Translations under genes and position numbers: made by a program | NCBI GenBank assembly: GCA_015057555.1 | Contig: SVEC01000024.1 | Location: 1 to 39,735 of the forward strand | DNA: 39,735 nucleotides | Source of the DNA: Lachnospiraceae bacterium | GTDB taxonomy: Bacteria; Bacillota; Clostridia; Lachnospirales; Lachnospiraceae | Direction of reading: 5' to 3' | Part shown: one piece after another, positions 33,528-39,735 of the stretch | Position numbering within the stretch: position 1 is the stretch's first letter | Layout: every line of letters starts with the position of its first letter | The notes under the pieces: generated by a model | Database searches by the model: none | Told to the model about the DNA's origin: nothing | Seen by the model: the letters and a program-made list of their open reading frames with translations, nothing else

Positions 33528-34544
33528 CTAGCTACTATATCCATTTGGATTCATACTCTGCCACCTGTAGGAATCCTGACACATCCTATCTATATCATAC
33601 ATAGCTTCCCAACCAAGCTCTTCCCTTGCTTTTTCCGGATTCGCATAGCAAGTAGCTATATCTCCTGGTCTTCTAGCCTTTATCTCATACTTGATAGACT
33701 TTCCACAAGCCTTCTCGTATGCCTTAACAATCTGAAGTACACTATAACCTATTCCTGTTCCTAAATTAAATATGCAAAGACCACTGTTATCCTCTATCTT
33801 CTTAAGAGCCTTAACATGTCCCTTTGCTAAATCCACCACATGAATATAATCTCTCACACCCGTTCCATCTGGAGTATCATAATCATCACCAAACACCCCA
33901 AGACAATCCAGCTTACCTACTGCCACCTTTGCAATGTACGGCACCAAATTATTAGGGATGCCACTTGGGTCCTCACCTATAAGTCCACTTTCATGAGCTC
34001 CAATAGGATTGAAATATCTAAGCAATACCACATTCCACTGAGTATCTGCCTTATATATATCAGAGAGTATCTGCTCTAGCATACTCTTAGTATGACCATA
34101 AGGATTAGTAATAGCTCCTCTTGGACAATTCTCAGTTATAGGAATCTCGGCAGGGTCACCATAAACAGTGGCAGATGAGCTAAATATAATGTTTTTTACG
34201 CGGTGTTCCATCATAACCTTGCAAAGATTAAGGGTTCCTGTAATATTGTTATTATAATAGTTCCATGGCTTTACCACAGATTCACCCACTGCCTTAAGCC
34301 CTGCAAAATGAATTACCGCATCTATGTTTTCTGTATCAAATATCTTATTCAGGCCTTCCTCATCCAGCAAATCAACAGGATAAAATGGAATAGTAACACC
34401 TGTTATCTTCTCTACTCTTCTAACAGCCTCTTTGCTGGAATTAATGAGATTATCTACCACTACAACCTTATATCCTGACTCTATCAATTCTACGCAGGTG
34501 TGACTTCCTATAAAGCCTGCTCCACCAGTTACAAGTATGTTCAT
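33528..34544 (-). CDS. galE: UDP-glucose 4-epimerase
   Basis: 338 residues, a standard length. NAD-binding GGAGFIGSH at the start, the catalytic SSSATVYG serine/threonine region, and YGHTK as the YxxxK motif. It interconverts UDP-glucose and UDP-galactose in the cytoplasm for the Leloir route or surface glycans. GGAGG precedes the ATG. First gene of a set reading into the hydrolase-methyltransferase fusion and perhaps the ABC pair; a TATAAT lies about 40 bases upstream. Confidence 0.96.
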   Translation of the reverse strand: MNILVTGGAGFIGSHTCVELIESGYKVVVVDNLINSSKEAVRRVEKITGVTIPFYPVDLLDEEGLNKIFDTENIDAVIHFAGLKAVGESVVKPWNYYNNNITGTLNLCKVMMEHRVKNIIFSSSATVYGDPAEIPITENCPRGAITNPYGHTKSMLEQILSDIYKADTQWNVVLLRYFNPIGAHESGLIGEDPSGIPNNLVPYIAKVAVGKLDCLGVFGDDYDTPDGTGVRDYIHVVDLAKGHVKALKKIEDNSGLCIFNLGTGIGYSVLQIVKAYEKACGKSIKYEIKARRPGDIATCYANPEKAREELGWEAMYDIDRMCQDSYRWQSMNPNGYSS

Positions 34545-34621
34545 ATAACTCCTCCAACAAGTTTTCTTATCAAATCTGTCAATAATTATATCATATTTTT
34601 ATAAGTAGTAAAAGAAAAAAT

Positions 34622-34668
34622 ATAAAACAAAAAGGGTGCAAACTGAAACTAATCAATTTGCACCCTTT
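34622..34668 (-). terminator. Terminator after tRNA-Leu
   Basis: A 12-bp perfect stem (34631-34642 with 34657-34668) is followed on the minus strand by a T-rich tail, starting 2 bases after the tRNA 3' end. Confidence 0.9.
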
Positions 34669-34669
34669 A

Positions 34670-34753
34670 TGCAGCTGACGGGATTTGAACCCGAACCCAC
34701 TTGCGTGGACATGAACCTGAATCATGCGCGTATGCCAATTCCGCCACAGCTGC
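34670..34753 (-). tRNA. tRNA-Leu (anticodon CAG)
   Basis: On the minus strand the acceptor arms GCAGCTG and CAGCTGC pair over 7 bases. The anticodon stem CATGA/TCATG closes the loop TTCAGGT, giving anticodon CAG, which reads CUG. A long variable arm (CCAC-GCAA-GTGG) marks a class II tRNA, and the T arm holds TTCAAAT. The terminal CCA is not encoded, so it must be added after transcription. Confidence 0.96.
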
Positions 34754-34767
34754 TTACAGCATATAGC

Positions 34768-34797
34768 ATCATAACATTTTTACGCAGGTATTGTCAA
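34768..34797 (-). promoter_or_regulatory. Promoter of tRNA-Leu
   Basis: Minus-strand TTGACA (34792-34797), 18-base spacer and TATGAT (34768-34773), 15 bases before the tRNA. Confidence 0.75.
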
Positions 34798-34818
34798 TTG
34801 TATTCAATATTTTTTCAA

Positions 34819-35928
34819 TTACTGTACAGCCTCTGTAGTTGGCTCAACAGGAGTACCATTCTCTAACAAAAATTCCACAACCTTATCCTCTAAAGCATAA
34901 TAAGCAACATCCTCAGTTGTGTAGGCATCATCAAAGGTTTCTTCATCGGTTATACCAGTCTGTTCCATCATGTAAGCCTTGAAATCTGCAATTTCCTTAT
35001 CCGTTACAGTAATATTTTCAGCCTTAGCTACTGCACACATGACGATTTTCTCTGTCATAAATGACTTAGCTAAATCTGATACATAACTCTTAAATTCATC
35101 AACAGATGACATTCCATAATAAGCAATAATATAATCACTTAACTCGTATCCATAGCTATCTGCCTGACTCTCAACCTGAGCAACTGTATCATCTATAAGC
35201 TTTTGCATATCCTGCTGTGGAAACTCATTAATTGTACTATTATCTATAACTGCTGTAACTACTGCGCTCTTGTTATAGTTTAAATCTGACTCTTTTGCAT
35301 TATCAGTCATAGCAGTCATAAGATACTCCTCATATTCAGCTATAGTCTTATATTCTGTATTGGCAGCTACAAATTCATCTGTATAATCAGGATATTCCTT
35401 CACTATCTTTTCATTAATAGTAATGGTAAACACTGCATCCTGACCTGCAAGAGATGGCTCACCATAGTTTTCTGGGAAAGTAACATTAATGTCAAATGTC
35501 TCACCTACACTATGTCCTACAATCTGCTCCTCAAAACCATCTATCATCATTCCTGAGCCAAGGGTAAGATCATAGCCCGCATCATCTGTAGAGCCACCTT
35601 CAAAGGCAACCCCATCTACCTTTCCAAGAAAGTCAATATTTACTGTGTCTCCATCATTTGCCACACCAGTGGTAACAGAAGTGCTTGTTGCATAAGCTGA
35701 TAATAAGCTATCAACCTGATACTGCACATCATCCTCTGTTATAACAGTCTTAGTCTCCACATACTCAATACCCTTGTAATCTGCAAGGTCACAATATGCC
35801 GAGTATTTTTCTACCATATCCTCTACAAGCTTCTTCTCATTCTTATTACAGCCTGTAGTAAGGGCCAGTCCTGCTACCATAGTAAACACAAGACCAAGCT
35901 TCTTTAATCTTTTCTTCATATCCTTCAT
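34819..35928 (-). CDS. Trigger-factor-like lipoprotein peptidyl-prolyl isomerase
   Basis: 369 residues. The signal peptide ends in the lipobox ALTTGC, then an FKBP-type isomerase domain (GDTVNIDFLGKVDGVAFEGG, LGSGMMIDGFEEQIVG, about 65-160), then a helical domain like the C-terminal chaperone arms of trigger factor (about 165-360). The ribosome-binding domain of true trigger factor is absent and is replaced by the lipid anchor. It would fold secreted proteins outside the membrane, as PrsA does. Start chosen at 35928 with AGAAGGG upstream; 35919 is possible. The longer frame to 36018 would bury the signal peptide. Confidence 0.85.
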   Translation of the reverse strand: MKDMKKRLKKLGLVFTMVAGLALTTGCNKNEKKLVEDMVEKYSAYCDLADYKGIEYVETKTVITEDDVQYQVDSLLSAYATSTSVTTGVANDGDTVNIDFLGKVDGVAFEGGSTDDAGYDLTLGSGMMIDGFEEQIVGHSVGETFDINVTFPENYGEPSLAGQDAVFTITINEKIVKEYPDYTDEFVAANTEYKTIAEYEEYLMTAMTDNAKESDLNYNKSAVVTAVIDNSTINEFPQQDMQKLIDDTVAQVESQADSYGYELSDYIIAYYGMSSVDEFKSYVSDLAKSFMTEKIVMCAVAKAENITVTDKEIADFKAYMMEQTGITDEETFDDAYTTEDVAYYALEDKVVEFLLENGTPVEPTTEAVQ

Positions 35929-36052
35929 TTCCCTTCTATATGATTTGATTTCTACTAAATATAATAGCACTTTAACTTTTATATCACATTTTTGTATAAA
36001 AATAAAGAAGGTTTTCATATTTTCACATAGAAATCACATAAAAACAGTAATC

Positions 36053-36110
36053 ACCACTATATCTAGTAGAAAAATAGGTCTCACACACAAGTGAACCACT
36101 ACATAGTGAA
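36053..36110 (+). promoter_or_regulatory. Upstream pair of NrdR-box-like sites
   Basis: ACCACTATATCTAGTA (36053-36068) and ACCACTACATAGTGAA (36095-36110), 42 bases apart (four helical turns), resemble the NrdR consensus ACACWATATATWGTGT only partly. They form the outer pair in the nrdD upstream region. Confidence 0.4.
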
Positions 36111-36186
36111 TATTTATTCATCCCGTCAAAACCCTTATAAAATAAGGCTTTAAGGTCTTTTTCCTTATACTTAGTTTACATAAAAA

Positions 36187-36234
36187 TCACAATATGTAGT
36201 TGATGTTTTTATAAAAAAACACAACATTTAGTGT
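36187..36234 (+). promoter_or_regulatory. Proximal pair of NrdR-box-like sites
   Basis: TCACAATATGTAGTTG (36187-36202) and ACACAACATTTAGTGT (36219-36234) lie 32 bases apart, the usual three-turn spacing of NrdR boxes, with the second ending 8 bases before the nrdD -35. NrdR represses ribonucleotide reductase genes when dATP is high. Confidence 0.65.
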
Positions 36235-36242
36235 TTTCCCTC

Positions 36243-36271
36243 TTTACATTACACCATTGCTTTGCTATAAT
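36243..36271 (+). promoter_or_regulatory. Promoter of nrdD
   Basis: TTTACA (36243-36248), 17-base spacer and TATAAT (36266-36271). Confidence 0.8.
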
Positions 36272-36324
36272 AAGAACACGCTTAACAAAAGCCCATAAAT
36301 TGAATTCTTAAAAGATTATGACTT

Positions 36325-36356
36325 ACATAAGCCTTCCAAATTTGGAGGGCTTATGT
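36325..36356. other. Near-perfect 32-base palindrome in the nrdD leader
   Basis: Two 16-base arms (36325-36340 and 36341-36356) meet with no spacer, and only one pair is non-Watson-Crick. It lies 50 bases before the nrdD start and has no T-run on either strand, so it is not a plain terminator. It may protect the mRNA or bind a regulator. The rest of 35929-36405 holds only the sites listed here. Confidence 0.6.
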
Positions 36357-36405
36357 AATGACGATACAAGAATTTAGACAATCTAAAAAGAAAAGGGGAG
36401 GACAA

Positions 36406-38532
36406 ATGAAGGTAATCAAAAGAGATGGTCATACCGTTACATATGACCGTTCGAAAATCATCATTGCCATTCAGAAGGCAAACGCAGAGGTTGAACCTTG
36501 CGAGAAAATTTCAGAGAAAAAAATCGAGGAAATTGTTCAGGGTATTGAAGCTAAGAATCGTAGCAGAATGTTAGTTGAGGACATTCAGGATATAATCGAA
36601 CAGAAGCTTATGGACGAGAGAAAGTTCGTATTGGCAAAAACCTACATTATCTATCGTTACACAAGGGAGCTGGTACGTAAGGCTAATACTACTGATGATT
36701 CAATCCTTAGTCTTATCCAGAATCGTAACAAGGATGTTATGGAGGAAAACTCTAATAAGAATGCAACTGTTGCTTCTACTCAGAGAGACCTTATTGCAGG
36801 AGAGGTATCAAAGGATCTTACAAGAAGAGTCCTTCTTCCTGAGAAGATTTCAAAGGCTCATGACGAAGGTGTTCTTCACTTCCATGACGCAGACTACTTC
36901 CTTCAGCCTATATTTAACTGCTGTCTTATCAATATCGGTGATATGCTTGATAACGGAACAGTTATGAATGGAAAGCTTATTGAGAGTCCTAAGAGCTTCC
37001 AGGTAGCTTGTACAGTTATGACTCAGATTATTTCTTCCGTAGCCAGCAGCCAGTACGGTGGCCAATCTGTAGACGTAAGACATCTAGGCAAGTATCTCAG
37101 AAAGAGCTACAACAAGTATAAAACTAAGCTAGTAGAGGATTTCGGTGACAAGATTGATGATGAAATCCTTGAGAAGATGGCCAAGGATAGACTTAACGAC
37201 GAGCTTCGTTCAGGTGTACAGACTATCCAGTACCAGATTAATACATTAATGACTACAAATGGTCAGTCTCCATTTGTTACTCTCTTCCTTAATCTTGATC
37301 CAAAGGATGAGTATGTAGAGGAGAATGCAACTATTATAGAAGAAATCCTTCGCCAGAGACTTGAGGGCATCAAGAACGAGAAGGGTGTTTATGTAACTCC
37401 AGCCTTCCCTAAGCTTATATATGTGCTTGATGAGCACAACTGCTTAAAGGGTGGAAAGTACGATTACATCACAAGACTTGCGGTTAAGTGTTCAGCCAAG
37501 AGACTTTACCCTGACTATATTTCTGCTAAGAAGATGCGCGAGAACTACGAGGGCAATGTATTCTCATGTATGGGTTGTCGTTCATTCCTTTCAACTTGGA
37601 AGGATGAGGAAGGCAACTATAAGTGGGAAGGTCGTTTCAACCAGGGTGTTGTAAGTCTTAACCTCCCACAGATAGGTCTTATTGCAAAGGGTGACCATGA
37701 CAAGTTCTGGAAGCTCTTAGATGAGAGATTACAGCTTTGCTACGATGCACTTATCTGTCGTCATCATGCACTTCATGGTATCACTTCAGATGTAAGCCCA
37801 GTTCACTGGCAGTATGGTGCTATTGCAAGACTTAAGAAGGGTGAGAAAATTGATAAGCTTCTCCACGATGGATATTCAACTATTTCACTTGGTTATATCG
37901 GTCTTTATGAGGTTACAAAACTTATGACTGGTTGTAGTCATACAGAACCAGGCGGCGAGGAGTTTGCTCTTAAGGTTATGAAAAAACTTAAAGCTTCCTG
38001 TGATAAATGGAAAGCAGAAACTGGACTTGGCTTTGGTTTATATGGTACTCCTGCAGAATCTCTTTGCTATAGATTTGCTCGTATCGATCAGGAAAGATTC
38101 GGTACAGTTGAAGATGTAACTGATAAGGGATATTACACTAACTCATATCACGTAGATGTTCGTGAGAAGATTGATGCATTTAGCAAGTTTAGATTTGAGA
38201 GTCAATTCCAGAATATCTCATCTGGTGGTGCAATCTCCTACGTTGAGATTCCTAATATGAGACATAACCTTGAGGCTCTTGAAGAGGTTGTTAGATTCAT
38301 CTATGACAACATCCAGTACGCTGAGTTTAATACAAAGTCAGACTACTGTCATGTTTGTGATTATGATGGCGAGATTATTATTAATGACAACAATGAGTGG
38401 GAGTGTCCACAGTGTGGTAACAAGGAGCATTCTAAGATGAATGTTACAAGAAGAACCTGCGGATACCTTGGTGAAAACTTCTGGAACGTTGGAAAAACCA
38501 AGGAGATTAAACAGCGTACACTTCACTTATAA
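36406..38532 (+). CDS. nrdD: Anaerobic (class III) ribonucleoside-triphosphate reductase
   Basis: 708 residues. It reduces NTPs to dNTPs with a glycyl radical and works only without oxygen. An N-terminal ATP-cone (1-90, MKVIKRDGHTVTYDRSKI) gives allosteric control. The catalytic barrel follows, with the conserved SCMGCRS cysteine region. The end carries a four-cysteine zinc site (CHVC and CPQC) and the radical motif RTCGYLG near residue 686. GGGGAGG lies 5 bases before the ATG at 36406; the 16-codon longer frame begins inside the palindromic leader. Codon use is more ordered than in neighbours, as expected for a well-expressed gene. Confidence 0.97.
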   Translation: MKVIKRDGHTVTYDRSKIIIAIQKANAEVEPCEKISEKKIEEIVQGIEAKNRSRMLVEDIQDIIEQKLMDERKFVLAKTYIIYRYTRELVRKANTTDDSILSLIQNRNKDVMEENSNKNATVASTQRDLIAGEVSKDLTRRVLLPEKISKAHDEGVLHFHDADYFLQPIFNCCLINIGDMLDNGTVMNGKLIESPKSFQVACTVMTQIISSVASSQYGGQSVDVRHLGKYLRKSYNKYKTKLVEDFGDKIDDEILEKMAKDRLNDELRSGVQTIQYQINTLMTTNGQSPFVTLFLNLDPKDEYVEENATIIEEILRQRLEGIKNEKGVYVTPAFPKLIYVLDEHNCLKGGKYDYITRLAVKCSAKRLYPDYISAKKMRENYEGNVFSCMGCRSFLSTWKDEEGNYKWEGRFNQGVVSLNLPQIGLIAKGDHDKFWKLLDERLQLCYDALICRHHALHGITSDVSPVHWQYGAIARLKKGEKIDKLLHDGYSTISLGYIGLYEVTKLMTGCSHTEPGGEEFALKVMKKLKASCDKWKAETGLGFGLYGTPAESLCYRFARIDQERFGTVEDVTDKGYYTNSYHVDVREKIDAFSKFRFESQFQNISSGGAISYVEIPNMRHNLEALEEVVRFIYDNIQYAEFNTKSDYCHVCDYDGEIIINDNNEWECPQCGNKEHSKMNVTRRTCGYLGENFWNVGKTKEIKQRTLHL

Positions 38533-38554
38533 AATAAGTCACACAAAAATCATC

Positions 38555-38582
38555 AATGGAGTAGGTCTTTACCTACTCCATT
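38555..38582 (+). terminator. Hairpin between nrdD and nrdG
   Basis: A 12-bp perfect stem with a 4-base loop (38555-38566 with 38571-38582) is followed by the weak tail TTATCTTAAA. Perhaps partial termination or mRNA processing, lowering nrdG relative to nrdD. Confidence 0.65.
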
Positions 38583-38607
38583 ATCTTAAATAAATGAGGT
38601 TTATCAT

Positions 38608-39141
38608 ATGAATTATGCAGATATAAAAAGCATTGATGTGGCTAATGGACCTGGCGTAAGAGTTTCCCTCTTCGTATCAGGTTGCAGCCATCACTGTGAA
38701 GACTGTTTTAATAAAGAAACTTGGGATTTCAACTTTGGAGAGCTTTTTGGCGAAAAGGAAATTGATACTATCATAGAGCTTCTGTCTCACAGCCACATCA
38801 AAGGTTTTTCCCTTCTTGGTGGAGAGCCCTTTGAATTTACCAACCAGCAGGGAATTCTTCCTTTACTTCGCAAGATAAAAACGACTTATCCCGAAAAGGA
38901 TATTTGGTGTTGGACAGGCTATCTCTTTGATAAGGATATACGAGACACTATGATGGTAAAATGGCCTGAGACCAGGGAAATCCTAAGCTATATTGATGTC
39001 CTAGTGGATGGTAGATTTGAAAAAGACAAAAAAGATTTGAAGCTTCGCTTCAGAGGTTCTTCAAACCAGAGAATTATAGATGTACAAAAGTCCCTAAAGG
39101 AAGGCAATATCCACCTTTGGGAAGAGAAAGGAAACATATAA
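38608..39141 (+). CDS. nrdG: Anaerobic ribonucleotide reductase-activating protein
   Basis: 177 residues. A radical-SAM enzyme whose 4Fe-4S cluster is held by C26, C30 and C33 (GCSHHCEDC). It creates the glycyl radical of NrdD. The LLGGEPF stretch near residues 70-76 is the SAM-binding GGE motif. GAGG precedes the ATG. Located 75 bases after nrdD, with the intergenic hairpin in between. Confidence 0.97.
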   Translation: MNYADIKSIDVANGPGVRVSLFVSGCSHHCEDCFNKETWDFNFGELFGEKEIDTIIELLSHSHIKGFSLLGGEPFEFTNQQGILPLLRKIKTTYPEKDIWCWTGYLFDKDIRDTMMVKWPETREILSYIDVLVDGRFEKDKKDLKLRFRGSSNQRIIDVQKSLKEGNIHLWEEKGNI

Positions 39142-39142
39142 T

Positions 39143-39592
39143 ATGGTTACAAATATTCCAGTTAACATTAAGAAATTAAACGATAACGCAGTTATCCCTA
39201 CCTATGGTTCAGAGTTTGCAGCAGGTGCAGATCTCTACGCATGCATCTCTGAAGCGATCACCATAGCACCAGGTGAAACTAAGCTTATTCCTACAGGTCT
39301 TGCCATGGAGCTTCCTATAGGATATGCAGGTCTTATCTATGCTAGAAGTGGTCTGGCAAGCAAGAAGGGTCTTGCACCTGCCAACAAGGTTGGAGTTGTA
39401 GATTCTGACTACCGTGGCGAGGTTATGGTTGCCCTTCACAACCACTCTCTCGTACCTGCTTCTATAGATCCTAGCGAGCGAATTGCACAGCTTGTTATCA
39501 CACCTTACATTGCTGCAGTGTTCAACACTGTTGACAATTTGGATGAGACTACTCGTGGAGCCGGAGGTTTCGGCTCCACCGGAAGTCACTAA
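39143..39592 (+). CDS. dut: Deoxyuridine triphosphatase
   Basis: 149 residues, a trimeric all-beta dUTPase. Conserved motifs in order are AAGADLYA (1), ARSGLASKKGL (2), NKVGVVDSDYRGEV with the catalytic aspartate (3), IAQLVI (4) and RGAGGFGSTG (5, the flexible arm over the active site). It removes dUTP and supplies dUMP for thymidylate. It starts one base after nrdG, so dNTP making and cleaning are on one transcript. AAAGG lies upstream inside nrdG. Confidence 0.97.
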   Translation: MVTNIPVNIKKLNDNAVIPTYGSEFAAGADLYACISEAITIAPGETKLIPTGLAMELPIGYAGLIYARSGLASKKGLAPANKVGVVDSDYRGEVMVALHNHSLVPASIDPSERIAQLVITPYIAAVFNTVDNLDETTRGAGGFGSTGSH

Positions 39593-39628
39593 CATAAATT
39601 ACATTATGGGAAGTTAGAGCGAAAGTTT

Positions 39629-39665
39629 AACCCATGGTACATAGCTTATGTGCCATGGGTTTTCT
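39629..39665 (+). terminator. Terminator after nrdD-nrdG-dut
   Basis: A 15-base stem (39629-39643 with 39647-39661, one wobble) with a 3-base loop is followed by TTTTC. The last 70 bases of the window hold nothing I recognise. Confidence 0.9.
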
Positions 39666-39735
39666 TGTGGTACGCTTAGATAAGGGAGCGTTGCAACTTA
39701 ATCTCCCGGTCTGTCTAGGGATTAGTCTTCGCCGA

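Noticed and set aside
36325..36356. Terminator before nrdD
   Set aside because: No T-run follows on either strand, and a promoter-driven message must pass through it to express nrdD.
36358..36405. N-terminal 16-codon extension of NrdD
   Set aside because: The first ATG lacks a ribosome site and adjoins the palindrome, while GGGGAGG is ideally placed for the ATG at 36406.
39666..39735. Start of an RNA gene at the right edge
   Set aside because: Short inverted words are present, but nothing matches a tRNA, rRNA or known leader in the 70 visible bases.

Overview
The window looks like a low-GC, strictly anaerobic Firmicute, most likely a Lachnospiraceae member. The genus cannot be fixed from sequence alone. 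Pointers are the AT-rich composition, strong AGGAGG-type ribosome sites, a rubredoxin-first (reverse) rubrerythrin, an oxygen-sensitive class III ribonucleotide reductase, an FMN-riboswitch riboflavin operon and many lipoproteins with Gram-positive style efflux and cell-wall genes.

Layout. (1) 1-3.6 kb is a small, very AT-rich accessory segment bounded by a 44-bp perfect direct repeat (1-44 and 3638-3681). The right copy lies inside the intact rubrerythrin gene, so the segment looks like an integrated element using rubrerythrin as its attachment gene. It holds a WYL-type regulator, an HNH nuclease, a winged-helix-like protein and three small unknown proteins, but no visible integrase. Its ends carry repeated GGACAAA words, and its two main transcripts share a leader element. 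(2) 3.6-6.9 kb: rubrerythrin with a textbook promoter and a perfect 19-bp Fur-box consensus, then murF, a DJ-1/PfpI protein and a CYTH protein. (3) 6.8-14.4 kb: one long minus-strand operon, FMN riboswitch - ribD - ribE - ribBA - ribH - HAD phosphatase - a LytS-like sensor that has lost its phospho-acceptor histidine - DUF1189-like membrane protein. (4) 14.5-25.8 kb: a C39-like peptidase, then an efflux set (two ABC ATPases, a large FtsX permease, two lipoprotein adaptors) preceded by two paralogous lipoproteins. (5) 25.8-28.8 kb: a degenerate-GGDEF/EAL membrane protein and a membrane-anchored GH25 lysozyme-like protein. (6) 28.9-34.5 kb: galE, an alpha/beta-hydrolase fused to an LCM-like methyltransferase, and a NatA/NatB-type exporter whose permease carries a CPBP protease domain. 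(7) 34.6-36.0 kb: tRNA-Leu(CAG) and a trigger-factor-like lipoprotein. (8) 36.0-39.7 kb: NrdR-box-like sites, nrdD, nrdG and dut for anaerobic dNTP supply.

How the genes fit together. The riboflavin operon encodes every step from GTP and ribulose-5-phosphate to riboflavin, provided the HAD protein supplies the otherwise missing phosphatase. The nrd-dut block makes dNTPs and removes dUTP. The efflux block, with two lipid-anchored adaptors, a MacB-like permease and two ATPases, looks like one export machine for an unknown substrate. The most unusual items are the rubrerythrin-targeting element, the hydrolase-methyltransferase fusion, the degenerate kinase inside the riboflavin operon and the C-terminal extension of RibD.
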